In this document: in pieces, positions 29,084 through 38,779 of the stretch
Layout of the letters: each line of letters begins with the position of its first letter
Numbering within the stretch: the stretch's first letter is position 1
Origin: Propionivibrio sp.
GTDB lineage: Bacteria; Pseudomonadota; Gammaproteobacteria; Burkholderiales; Rhodocyclaceae
Length of the DNA stretch: 64,000 nucleotides
Assembly: GCA_016705685.1 (NCBI GenBank)
Contig: JADJLB010000004.1
Coordinates: 103,145-167,144 of the forward strand
Reading direction: 5' to 3'
Made by a program: the position numbers and the translations under genes
The notes under the pieces: generated by a model
The model's input: only the letters and a program-made list of their open reading frames with translations
Database searches by the model: none
What the model was told of the DNA's origin: nothing

Positions 29084-29841
29084 TTACTGCTGAAGAATGA
29101 TTCTTGCCGCAGCAATTTTCTTCTGAAGTACGATGGATAATTCCTCCAAGGGATTCCTCCCCGCAGCCTCCTCCGCTTCGACCTTAGTTTTCAGTTGATA
29201 CATATCACCCGTTTTCAAAGCAGCGATCTCCTCTGCGATGGCTTGCAAGCGGATACGCACCTGCGCAAGTCTTCGTATCGCACGTATTAGACGGGAAGCT
29301 ACCTCTTCACCCAGTATTGCATCTGGCGAATTTTCATCTGCCGCAAGTATCCTTCTCAATGCTTCAATATCATTGCGTTGATAAGCGACATTGACTTGCG
29401 CCATGATGTCTGTGCGCGTTCGACAATCTGCATCATCACTTGCACGATCAGGATGGAATCGTTTCGCTGCTTCGCGGTAAAGCCTTTTCAGCTCATCTGA
29501 TGGCTCGAAAGTTTCGCATATCCCTTCTGCTTCGCGAACTTCCCGACAGGTATCGTCCATTCGCTGCTGAGTCGCCCTAAGCCTTTCAGCGCTCTCAGGG
29601 TCAGATGGTTGTCGCATAGCGACTAACTCTGCTGCCTGATACTCAAGAGTGTCCAACTCAGCAAATAGGTGGCCGACAGCGTGGATGTAACGGCTTCTAA
29701 ACGCTTCGATTTTTTTGCTTTTGGGTTACAAAGGTCAAGCTCGCGTTGAACCAACTCATCTTCGAGCAGCTCAACCTCTTTGAGTTTTCTGAAAAGCTCG
29801 ACTTCTTCAGGAGCAGCATTCGCGACCAGAGATTTACTCAT
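29084..29841 (-). CDS. J-domain (DnaJ-like) coiled-coil protein, frame broken at an A7 tract
   Basis: From the ATG at 29841 the frame encodes MSKSLVANAAPEEVELF and a Glu/Leu-rich coiled coil up to NPKAKK. There a run of seven A (29710-29716) marks a shift: IEAFRSRYIHAVGHLFAEL continues one frame back and runs to 29084. The J-domain is small and near the middle (LKRLYREAAKRFHPDRAS, with the HPD motif that stimulates Hsp70). It is followed by helical sequence. Restored length is about 250 residues. The break may be an indel in the homopolymer or slippage; reads must decide. Its ATG overlaps the stop of the LRR gene upstream. Confidence 0.7.
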
Positions 29842-30396
29842 AGAACCGAGCATCCCGGTAACGCCTGTCGAATTCTACTTTTCATCCAAGCAGATACTTT
29901 TGTCCGCTCCAGGTTCAAGTGTTCAAGCGACTGGATTCCAAATAGGAACTCCATACCAGCATCAGGAGCCGCGCAAGTTAAGGCCATTTAGGAACGGCAA
30001 TTCCGCTACATGCTGTAAGCCTTCATCATTGATCTTGGTAAACCTGAAATCAATCTCACGTAGAGCGGAACTAGGATCGCAGTCAACAAAGAATCGGAAA
30101 TCATCTACTGCCTTATCGACCGTTAAATTTGCGAATACTCCACATAGAAGACTAATCGTTCCTTTCGCGTCAATTGATGACGGCTGTTCGAGTCGTTCAA
30201 AACTCGATTGGTAAACAAAATCTAGCTGCCCGTAGACCTTGTCCAAGGGAAATGTTAATCGCCGTTCCCCTGTGAGGTCTTTGCCGTGACTATCGTCGAG
30301 AATCGCAAGGCCACGTGCAGCCATTGCAGATGCGCGAACTGTAAGTCTCTGCCCATGTGGCTGCGCTAACGGCAGATTCTTTTCGTCAGTTGCCAC
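29838..30396 (-). CDS. Leucine-rich-repeat-like protein, frameshifted near its end
   Basis: The main frame (144 residues) begins MATDEKNLPLAQPHGQRL and ends in LRR-like INDEGLQHVAELPFLNGLNL. It stops at 29962, but the repeat continues in the next frame: DAGMEFLFGIQSLEHLNLER, and then IRQALPGCSVL to a stop that overlaps the J-domain start (ATGA). One missing base near 29968 explains this. Restored length is about 185 residues. Coupling to a J-domain gene suggests a two-gene unit; function unknown. Confidence 0.6.
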
Positions 30397-30530
30397 AAAA
30401 AACCACGACAGAAAAGTGCGGCAACAGACCGATTTGGCAAGGCATCAAGTTAGCAGGTCGGGCCATCGTAACGATCAGCAATCAATTGAGTCAGCGGCTT
30501 TGATTAACATGGGTTCAAAACGATCATTGG

Positions 30531-33281
30531 CTACAACGACGCGACCAAATACCGGCCCGCCAGCGCGGACACCGTCGCGTTATGGGCCACCGCATCATGC
30601 GGCACCAGCAGGTATTTCCAAGGTTTACCGCCCTGCGCCTGCGAATATTCGCTGGCGTTTTTACACCACGTTGCCGCCGCGTCGGCTTTGGCCTTCACGT
30701 CGCTGGCCTCCATATCCTTGGCCGCTTTGGTCTCGATAATCAGGTTGTGGTCGACGGTCGCGGCAACAAAGTCCGGCACGTACTCGGGTTGATTGGCGCC
30801 AGAGCGGTAGTAGATGTTGAACTGCCCAGCCACCGGTCGGAACCAGCGCAGCGCGTCGCGCTCCAGCACGCAGGCGAGAACACGCTCGGTGTCGGAATGA
30901 AACTTCTGCACCGGGTAAGCGCACTTGCTGAAACCACCGTATACGTACTGCGCGATCTTGCCTTTCTCGGCGGGGGCCTGATGCAGCGGCAGGATGTCGC
31001 CCTCGGCGGTAAAGGCGCAGTGCTTCAGCGGCGTGAAACCCTGACTGATGACGACCTCGGATTCGGAAATATCCTCGTAGTAGTGCAGCGCCATTTGCAG
31101 ATGGATGTTCTCGGCGATGGTTTTGCCGTAGTTGCCGAGGATGTTGTGCAGCTCGTCGTCGGTTTGCAGGTAGGTCTTGAAATGCGCGACGGCTTGCCCG
31201 GATAGCTCGTAGATCAGCTCGGCGTGCTCGTCGTAGGACACGTCGTCGTAGTTGATGAGTTCGCGGACGATGTAGTTTTCCAGTTGCGATTCCAGCACCG
31301 TCGACGACTGCCCGTACAGCACCTGCTTGCCGGTTTTCAGGCCTTGGCCGACCAGCGCCATGTCCTGTGGCTGGAAGTTCATCTTCGACAGGTCCAGCTT
31401 GAACAGCTTGTAGCCGCTCTTCACCGGGCCTTTCGGCACCACCGAGATACGCGGAATATCAATCGTGTGCTCGATCAGCACCGCCACCGTCTGCTGAACA
31501 ATATCGGCCACAGGCAATGGCCCAGTAGTTGCCAGCAAGTCACCCTGTTTGGGCACCATGCGTTCCTGTACCCGCTGCGTAATCTGCTGCTGAATGCTGG
31601 CCTGTGTCAGTGCTTGGCTGCTGGCAATGAGCGGCTGGCCGTTTGGTCCAGGTTCGCGCTCGCGGCTGATTTCGGCGATCACGTCCATGGCGACTTGGCA
31701 ATCTGCCGCTGCTCGTCGGTCTTGAACACGGTGGTCGGCGCGGATGTGCCGTATTGGGCGCTGCCAGCATTGCCTAGGCACCTGTTGGGTGCCAGCCGTC
31801 AACGTTCCCAACATCGCATTGGCCGTAGGCTGCACCGAAATGCTCTTCAGGCTGCTGCCACTGCCAGTATCCGGCGTCAGCACCAAGGCCTGCATGCGAA
31901 TCGGCGAATCACCGCGCCCCGCCTCGTCGATGACCTCCTGAAACTTGTCGTGAGCAATGATGTTCAGCCGATCCACCACATCGACGCCGGTCTTGCGGCC
32001 ATAGGGCAAACGCAGGCCTCGACCGATGGACTGTTCGATCAGGGTGCGGGCATTGGCGGCGCGCAGCGGCACGATGGTGTAGAGGTTGGTCACGTCCCAG
32101 CCTTCTTTCAGCATGTTGACGTGAATCACGATCTCGGTCGGCTCGTCGTAGCTCTCCACCGCCAGCAAGCGCCGAATCATTTCCTCTTCCTCGGCACCGG
32201 AACGGCTCGAATCGACCTGAATGACCTTGCCCTTGTAACGGCCAGCGAAGAACTCGTTGGATTCAATCGTCGCCATCAACTGGGCCGCGTGCGTGGTGTC
32301 GCGGGCAATGACCAGCATGAAAGGCTTCACCAACTTTTCACCGGTCTGCTGCGCGTAGGTCAGCAAATGGACCTTGGTTTCCTCATGCACCCGCACGCCG
32401 TCTTGCAGCTTGATGGTTTCCAGCGCACCGGCACTATGGGCGCTCGGGTCGAAGTTCTGCTGCGTGACGACCGCCGGTTCCTTGACGAAACCATCCTCGA
32501 TGGCACGCGCCAGCGGATAATCCATCACCACGTTCTTGAACGGCGTCGTCTTGCCGCCGGTGCCTTCAACAAAAGGTGTCGCGGTCAGTTCAAGGCCCAG
32601 CAAGGGGCGCAACTCGTTCAGCGACCGAATGCCCGCACTCGCCCGGTAGCGATGCGACTCGTCCATGATGAGGACCAGATCATCCAGCCCGGCCAGATAC
32701 TCGAAATAGCTCTGCCCAAGGTATTCCGACAGGCGCTTGATCTTCGGCGACTTGCCGCCACGCACCTCGGAATTGATCTTCGAGATGTTGAAGATATTGA
32801 CCTCGATGCCGCCCAGCAGACTCAGGCTGCCGCGCTGCTCGTAGTTGTCGCCGGTAATCACCTCGGGCGGTGTGCTGGCGAATTCGGCAATGCCCTTGAA
32901 TACGTACTTGGGCGAGTTCGGTGAGAAATCGCCGATCAGCTTATCGTAGATGGTCAGGTTCGGCGCCAGCACGAAGAAATGCTTGTAGCCGTAGGCCGCA
33001 TGCAGATAGCTGATGAATGCTCCCATCAAGCGCGTCTTGCCAACGCCGGTTGCCAGCGCGAAACACAAGGACGGGAAGTCGCGCTCGAAGTCGGCCAGTG
33101 TTGGAAACTGGCCGGTCAGCGCGTCCTGCATCGCCTTCAATTCTTCCGGCGACCGCGCTTTCGCGTCGCGCAGCGCGGGCACCTGATCGACCGCCCAATG
33201 CAGGCGGCGCAGGCTTTCGGCTTGTGGCTCGCGCAGACTCAGGCGACCGCTGACCGAGCGAACGATGTTTTCCAGACTCAT
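30531..33281 (-). CDS. Type III restriction enzyme Res subunit (DEAD/DEAH helicase-nuclease)
   Basis: A 916-residue superfamily 2 helicase with Walker A ATGVGKTRLM (about residue 77), DEAH-like MDESHRYR, SAT-region LTATPF, and the late motif QSIGRGLRLPYG. A C-terminal PD-(D/E)xK nuclease site is visible in PEYVPDFVAATVDHNLIIET. With Mod it would cut unmethylated DNA after ATP-driven communication between sites. Between about 31775 and 31692 the natural sequence (NAGSAQYGTSAPTTVFKTDE) lies in another frame, so two compensating indels scramble about 28 residues. Its ATG overlaps the stop of the 62-residue gene. Confidence 0.88.
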   Translation of the reverse strand: MSLENIVRSVSGRLSLREPQAESLRRLHWAVDQVPALRDAKARSPEELKAMQDALTGQFPTLADFERDFPSLCFALATGVGKTRLMGAFISYLHAAYGYKHFFVLAPNLTIYDKLIGDFSPNSPKYVFKGIAEFASTPPEVITGDNYEQRGSLSLLGGIEVNIFNISKINSEVRGGKSPKIKRLSEYLGQSYFEYLAGLDDLVLIMDESHRYRASAGIRSLNELRPLLGLELTATPFVEGTGGKTTPFKNVVMDYPLARAIEDGFVKEPAVVTQQNFDPSAHSAGALETIKLQDGVRVHEETKVHLLTYAQQTGEKLVKPFMLVIARDTTHAAQLMATIESNEFFAGRYKGKVIQVDSSRSGAEEEEMIRRLLAVESYDEPTEIVIHVNMLKEGWDVTNLYTIVPLRAANARTLIEQSIGRGLRLPYGRKTGVDVVDRLNIIAHDKFQEVIDEAGRGDSPIRMQALVLTPDTGSGSSLKSISVQPTANAMLGTLTAGTQQVPRQCWQRPIRHIRADHRVQDRRAAADCQVAMDVIAEISREREPGPNGQPLIASSQALTQASIQQQITQRVQERMVPKQGDLLATTGPLPVADIVQQTVAVLIEHTIDIPRISVVPKGPVKSGYKLFKLDLSKMNFQPQDMALVGQGLKTGKQVLYGQSSTVLESQLENYIVRELINYDDVSYDEHAELIYELSGQAVAHFKTYLQTDDELHNILGNYGKTIAENIHLQMALHYYEDISESEVVISQGFTPLKHCAFTAEGDILPLHQAPAEKGKIAQYVYGGFSKCAYPVQKFHSDTERVLACVLERDALRWFRPVAGQFNIYYRSGANQPEYVPDFVAATVDHNLIIETKAAKDMEASDVKAKADAAATWCKNASEYSQAQGGKPWKYLLVPHDAVAHNATVSALAGRYLVASL

Positions 33282-33466
33282 GCGCTGGCCTTCTTGCGGA
33301 GGTCATCCGCCGTCACCCGAACGATCTTCTTGTCCTGTACCACGACAATCGCCGTGTCGGTCTGCACCGCCGCCTTGCGGGCCATCGCCGCCGCCCGTTT
33401 CATGGCCGCCATCGAGGTCACGAGGTCCTTGTCCTTTGCCTTGCCGAGTTCATGCCGGGTCATCAT
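33278..33466 (-). CDS. Small helical protein between zeta-like kinase and Res
   Basis: A 62-residue basic protein, MTRHELGKAKDKDLVTSM then KRAAAMARKAAVQTDTAIVV, with a C-terminal VVVQDKKIVRVTADDLRKK. It is preceded by GGGGAG and overlaps the zeta-like gene on one side and res on the other by four bases, so all are translationally coupled. No family is recognised. It might be a partner or neutraliser of the kinase-like protein; that is inference from position and size. Confidence 0.65.
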   Translation of the reverse strand: MMTRHELGKAKDKDLVTSMAAMKRAAAMARKAAVQTDTAIVVVQDKKIVRVTADDLRKKASA

Positions 33467-33978
33467 CGTTCTCCCCATTCAATCATTACGGGTTCGTCGC
33501 CCGAGTTGTCGTACAGCGCCCAGGCATCCACCGCCGCACGGTAGTCGCGCTCAAAGTTGGCCTTGCCAGCAGCAAAGCGCCGCCGAATCACTGGTTCCGG
33601 GATGTTGTGCCCGCCCTGCTGTACCCGCTCGGCCACGCGGGCAATTGCCACTTCGGCAGTCGGCAGACCAAGGAAAAACAGGCTGACGTGATAACCCGCC
33701 TGCTGCCATTCGCGGATATGGCGCAGATACGCCACGCCCGAAAGCGTGGTTTCAAAGGCGAAGCTCTCGCCCTTGGCCGCGCAAGCCGCGATCTCCTGCA
33801 ACATCAGGCGTCCCGCCTTCACCGCCGCCGACTCCGGCGCAAACGGCGACAAACCGGCGGCGATCAGATCGGCGTTGATGAAGTGCGGGCACTGCGCCTC
33901 TTCAGGCAGGAAGGCACGGGCGAAGGTGGTTTTACCGGCTCCATTCGGGCCAGCGATGATGATGATTTTCTTGCTCAT
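33463..33978 (-). CDS. Zeta-toxin-like P-loop kinase embedded in the type III RM operon
   Basis: A 171-residue protein with Walker A AGPNGAGKTTFARAF, then FINADLIAAGLSPF and FAFETTLSG, the pattern of zeta-type kinases. Zeta toxins phosphorylate UDP-GlcNAc and poison wall synthesis; shorter zeta-like ATPases of unknown substrate are also common. Its ATG overlaps the mod stop and its stop overlaps the next start, so it is made together with Mod and Res. It could act as a suicide arm or as an accessory ATPase; the sequence does not decide. Confidence 0.8.
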   Translation of the reverse strand: MSKKIIIIAGPNGAGKTTFARAFLPEEAQCPHFINADLIAAGLSPFAPESAAVKAGRLMLQEIAACAAKGESFAFETTLSGVAYLRHIREWQQAGYHVSLFFLGLPTAEVAIARVAERVQQGGHNIPEPVIRRRFAAGKANFERDYRAAVDAWALYDNSGDEPVMIEWGER

Positions 33979-35693
33979 TCGCCGCCCCCATCAAAGAGGC
34001 CTGCTTGACCGGCGTCGACAGCCTTTGCGCCCTTACGCACGCTCGATGCAGGCGCCGCCGCAGTAACAGCAGGTTCCGGCGAAGACGCCATCGGCAGATT
34101 CTCGACGTTCAGGCTGTAATCGTCGTGCCCCCACTCGCAGCTGGACAAGACCATCTTGGGAATCTTCTTGACGGTGAGATTGGGGTAACGGTTTGCGTCG
34201 CCCCGGAATGCCGAACAGCAGACCAGCAGGCTGCGCTCCTTTTCGCCGACTTCATCGCTCAAGGCCTGCAACTGTTCCGGCGTCAGGCTTTGTGTGGTGA
34301 CGTAGATGAAGTCGTTTTCGGTGCTCTTGCCGTGCTGCCAGTAGTGCGCGTCGCTGGGCGCGTAGGTGAAGCCCTCCAGCTTGCAGATCGCCGCCGCCAG
34401 CATTTCGGCGTTGTAGTCCTTGTTGATGACCCACTGGCCCCAACGGTCTTGCTGCAATAGGCTGGGGGCGAGGCGGTAATAGCGGAAGCCACCGCCGCCT
34501 TTCCAGTTCACGGCCTGGCTGATGCCGCCTTGATCCTCGCCGTCGATGACTTTTTTTAGGCGTGGAATAATGTGGGTATGACAGTGTTCGCCCAACTCTA
34601 TCATAATCCAGCGGCGACCCATTTTGTGGGCGACTGCGCCAGTAGTACCAGAACCGGCGAACGAGTCGAGAACGAGATCGCCGGGATTAGTGGCTATTTC
34701 GACTACACGCTTCAACAAGAACTCGGGTTTAGGCGTTGAGAATATTGCTTGCTCATTGAATATGGTTATTTCTTTCTTTGCGTCCTGCGTGTGCCCAACC
34801 TCATCGAACGGCCAGAGTGTTTGCGGGACACGCCCATCCTTTGTCTCGCTTAAGAAACGCTTCAAAGCGGGGCCATTGCTCCCATCTTTTCCCCACCAAA
34901 TCCTTTTTTGAGCGTCGAGCTCAAGGAACTTTTCTTTCGAGACGCGCCAACTTGTTCCGGAGCGAGGGGTGAATACCTTTCCGGTAGGCCCAACGATTTC
35001 GTATATATCTTTTGAAAATCCAGACTTCGCGAACTGTGCTCCCCGCTGCCCTCCGGTCAGACTAGCTAGCAGATTGTCAGATCGCCACAACCCGCGAGGG
35101 TCATTGTCAACATTCTTATAATTACTGTTCTGCTTTTCAGTGCGCGGCAAAGGATTCGGAATCCATTTTTCCGCGTTCTTCGAGAAAACCAATACGTGGT
35201 CATGATCTGTAGAAAAATAGCGCGCCGCATTTTTAGGGGCATAAACTTTCTGCCATATAACATTAGCAATGAAGTTGGCTCGTCCAAAAATCTCATCGCA
35301 TAGTACCTTGAGGTAGTGCGCCTCGTTATCGTCAATCGTTATCCAAAGCGACCCATCCTCCGCCATCAAGCGCCGAATAATCTCCAAACGATCACGCATC
35401 AATGAGAGCCAGATTGAATGCTCCACGCCATCATCGTAGTGAGCAAATGCGCTGCCGGTGTTGTATGGCGGGTCGATGAATACGCACTTCACCTTGCCCG
35501 CGTATTCCTGCTCCAACGCCTTCAACGCCAGCAGGTTGTCGCCGAAGATGAGTTGGTTGTCGAAAAAGTCGGCGCTGGTGACACGGTGTTTCGCGTGATA
35601 GCTCTTCTCCGGGTCGCCCAACAAAATGCGCGGTTCCAGCTTCGGTCGCGCATCCTTGCCAATCCATGTCAGTTCTAGTTTTTGCTTTGCCAT
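33975..35693 (-). CDS. Type III DNA-adenine methyltransferase Mod (beta class)
   Basis: A 572-residue methyltransferase. The catalytic motif DPPYNTG lies at about residues 74-80 and the SAM-binding motif DSFAGSGTTGAVAHKMG far downstream near residue 350, the beta-class order of type III Mod proteins. The central part between them should contain the target-recognition domain. It methylates one strand of an asymmetric site, and provides recognition for Res. Intact, starting six bases after the PHP-ATPase gene. Confidence 0.92.
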   Translation of the reverse strand: MAKQKLELTWIGKDARPKLEPRILLGDPEKSYHAKHRVTSADFFDNQLIFGDNLLALKALEQEYAGKVKCVFIDPPYNTGSAFAHYDDGVEHSIWLSLMRDRLEIIRRLMAEDGSLWITIDDNEAHYLKVLCDEIFGRANFIANVIWQKVYAPKNAARYFSTDHDHVLVFSKNAEKWIPNPLPRTEKQNSNYKNVDNDPRGLWRSDNLLASLTGGQRGAQFAKSGFSKDIYEIVGPTGKVFTPRSGTSWRVSKEKFLELDAQKRIWWGKDGSNGPALKRFLSETKDGRVPQTLWPFDEVGHTQDAKKEITIFNEQAIFSTPKPEFLLKRVVEIATNPGDLVLDSFAGSGTTGAVAHKMGRRWIMIELGEHCHTHIIPRLKKVIDGEDQGGISQAVNWKGGGGFRYYRLAPSLLQQDRWGQWVINKDYNAEMLAAAICKLEGFTYAPSDAHYWQHGKSTENDFIYVTTQSLTPEQLQALSDEVGEKERSLLVCCSAFRGDANRYPNLTVKKIPKMVLSSCEWGHDDYSLNVENLPMASSPEPAVTAAAPASSVRKGAKAVDAGQAGLFDGGGE

Positions 35694-35699
35694 AATCGC

Positions 35700-38600
35700 C
35701 TAGTGGTACTTAACGCGTCGATTGTCGAATGCTGGTTTTGTCCCTTCCAGAACATTGACGACGTGAGAATTAGTAATTGGGTTTTCAATTGAGCCTGCGC
35801 GATAGGTAATCTTTGACGCGTTTTTTCGATCAAAACTTGAGTAGATGACCTGCTCAGCGTCGCAAACTACTGCCAGATTAGGGTTATGTGTAACCATGAT
35901 GATCTGTCGCTTCTTTTTTGCTTCACTCAGTACGGGCACCAGCAGGCTCACCACAGTTTCGTTATCGAGGTTTTCTTCAGGCTGATCCAGAATGATTGGA
36001 TTTCTGCCCTTATCCACCAGAAGATAGAAGATCAACAGCAATGCACCTCGCTGGCCCGGAGAAAGCTGTTCGATTTGCGTATCCTGAAACAATAGCGAGT
36101 ACCTCGGCTCCAAGAATGACAAACCAAAGAGCAGGTCATAAACATCACTCACCGCTTTGTCTTTTCTTAAGATGGACGCGATACCAATTGCACCTTTGCT
36201 ACCGCCAGTGGCCGCGCCAACGATTTTTTCGTGCAGCGTCGTGATGAACCCTAAAATATCCGCACGCTTATTGAAGTCGTATTGTTCGGCTACCTTTCTC
36301 ACAGCACCGTAGCTTTCATCTTCTCCACGAAAGTCCCCAGAGTTTTGTTTGATGAGCGCGAAGAGGGAACCAGCAACAGAATCTGATGAACCGCCCAACG
36401 TGGCCTGAAACTGAAGTTTGTATTCATCACGAATCAAACTATTTCCTTGAATGAGGTCTTGTACGGGCGCAAAAGCTCTTCTCGTGCTTTCCGCTGAGCG
36501 TTCAGAATGTCAAATATTTCACCGGCCAGACTCAACCGTTGATGCCGTTGCTGATCGAGACTCTTTTGGCAAGCTTTCAAGCTGAGCAATTCTTGCTTGC
36601 AGGCCTTTTTGGGTTTCTGGAGCGTCAGCCGCTCCTGTCAATTCAGCGAGTTTTGCTTCCCAAACCTCAATTGTTTTCAGGTACTGCTGGTAGTGTTGCT
36701 GTGGGGCATTTAATTTTGCATTGAGCGCGACTTGTTCGACCTGGAGCTTCGACTTCTCAACGGCCTCGTTGGCTACCGTACTCTTTCGATTTGCCTGTTC
36801 AAGAGGTATAGCAGACGCCAACTGATCCAAAGGCTGGTCGTTCACGGAGAACGTAACCAAATCCGTAACCTTTAAGCCAAGTGTTTCTAAGTCTTTCGCA
36901 GTGTCGTCTTGGAACTGCTTATGTGATCGTTCCAGCAAACGCATCCGTTCACGCACGTTTTGGATCGCTTTAACCTTCCCTGCGAGAATCAAATCAACAT
37001 TGGCATTTAACGCCGACTTATCTTCAATCGCTTTAATCTTCGCAGAGATTTCGTCCAATGCACTTGCAACAGCCTTCTGATCTTCAGTAAGTTCAGCGGC
37101 GGGTTTTTCAATTGCCGCAGGCTTGATCTTATTGTGTTCGTCAATTTGTCTAGCCTTGAGATTCAGGAGCTCTTGCAAAGCCTGCTTAACCTCTGGCTGG
37201 AGTTGTTCCTCCATGCCAGCAATCTCTTGGTTCAGCTTTTTCAAGTCTTTCCGGAACTCGCTCAACTGATCGCGATAGCTGCTTTCTTGTTGTTCAATCA
37301 ACTGGTCGAAGTCTAGTGCGCCAAGACGAATTGCTTCGCTGGCATGCGAAAATATTACTGCTCTAAGTTCGCGCTCAAACGCATTTGTGCGTCCGGAAAC
37401 GTGGTCGTTGCACAACTCTTCAAAGTGACCTTGAGGGATGTATCGGACGAGCTCTACTTTATCGTCGGGTGGATCATCGTTGAGGTTTCGCTGTACGGTA
37501 CTTGCGTCGCACCAGGTCAACGTACCGGAAAAGTGCTTCGCTGGTTCCCCCGACTTGCCTCGGAATCGGTCTTTTTTTAGGAATGAGAAATGATTTTTCT
37601 GCCGTGAGTTTCCGAGCAGAGCGATGACATCTGCTAACGCACTTTTCCCGCTGCCCTTATTTCCGATAATTGCTATCAGATCTGGATTTAAGGGCAGTGC
37701 GCTTCCATCGAGCCATTTCCCAATGTTCGTAGCAGCAGGATTTTTTTGTACGTCTACCGAGTCAATAAAATACGTCTTGTTTTCGGCAATTTCGGCAAGC
37801 TTCTGAGGGCACTCGCCAATGAACGAACGTTTTGCGGGTTCCATGATGGCTTGAAGCAAACCATGAAATGTGGGGTCCGCTTTTATCCAAGTCGCTTTTC
37901 CAGAAGGGAACTTTCCGTAGTCCGCAAACGAATGAGCATCGCTCCCGGACACAGCCAAATGCGGCTTATTTCCTAATGCGGCTTGGAACGATCCGAACCA
38001 TTTTTTATTGTTCTCGGTCTCAATCCCAACAAACGCTTCCCATTGCTCTTGTCGACGCGTTTCAAAGATCGGCGACGATTGCATAAATCCGACTACATAA
38101 GCGTAGTGCTTTGCCCATTCAGCATCAGCGAGACCGTTGTATGTATCCCACGGCATGAAAGCGATTGCCTTGCCATCGGGCACCTTTGAAATAGCTGTCT
38201 TGTAGGTGTCCGGGATTATTTCTGCGCACTTTGAACCAGCCAGCAGGGCCGCAGAATCATCCGCTTTAACGACTTCAGCCTTCATCCCATGCTTTGTCAG
38301 CAGATCATCACCGAGCTTCTGCCGTGCAAGCCGCCGAAGGCATTCGTCAGAGAGTGCCTGCTCAATGAGGGCAACTCGAAGGTCAGATTTGAAATTGTTT
38401 AAATCTTGATCCGAAACGTCATCCGCAAAAACGACGTGGGCATTGAGCCTGTAACTCGTCGGCGAAACGAGCCTAAGTTCAATACCCGGCAAGACTAACT
38501 TATTGAGCTTTGGTGCGCCGGCTTGAGCTAACCTTTTCTTAAGGGCAAACCAGCCGTCAAAAGTCCAATAATCCATCAAAACAAAGACCGAAGGCACAGC

Positions 38601-38765
38601 TTGATTTATAGCGGTAATCATTTGGTCGACAGTCTGCACAACTTCAGCATCCGTCATGTCAGAAAATCGCTTCCCGCTCCACTGAAACGACGCTGGTGTA
38701 TGCACGTGAAAATCCCACTGCCGCCATTCAGAGCCACGTGGAAATAGATTGCTAGCGTTAAGCAT
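35700..38765 (-). CDS. PHP-domain AAA/SMC-like ATPase (TrlF-like), two frameshifts
   Basis: The first 740 residues contain an N-terminal PHP phosphoesterase site (WDFHVHTPASF, later SGSDAHSFADYGKF), Walker A GNKGSGKSALADVI near residue 370, and long coiled coils. The frame breaks near 36540, continues as QQRHQRLSLAGEIFDILNAQ in a second frame, and changes again near 36470 to FAPVQDLIQGNSLIRDEYK. The C-terminal part has the ABC-type signature LSPGQRGALLL and Walker B NPIILDQPEENLDNETVV. Together it is about 1020 residues: a PHP nuclease/phosphatase joined to an SMC/Rad50-like ATPase, similar to what I know as TrlF-family proteins. It probably senses or processes nucleic acid. Confidence 0.75.
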
Positions 38766-38779
38766 CTCGCGTCCTCGAT

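Noticed and set aside
29704-29722. Firm call of programmed frameshifting in the J-domain gene
   Set aside because: An A7 tract is suggestive, but many single-base errors occur nearby and no stimulatory structure was identified; kept only as a question.
31224-32924. 566-codon plus-strand open frame opposite the Res gene
   Set aside because: Antisense to a helicase with clear motifs; composition is typical of a reverse-strand shadow.
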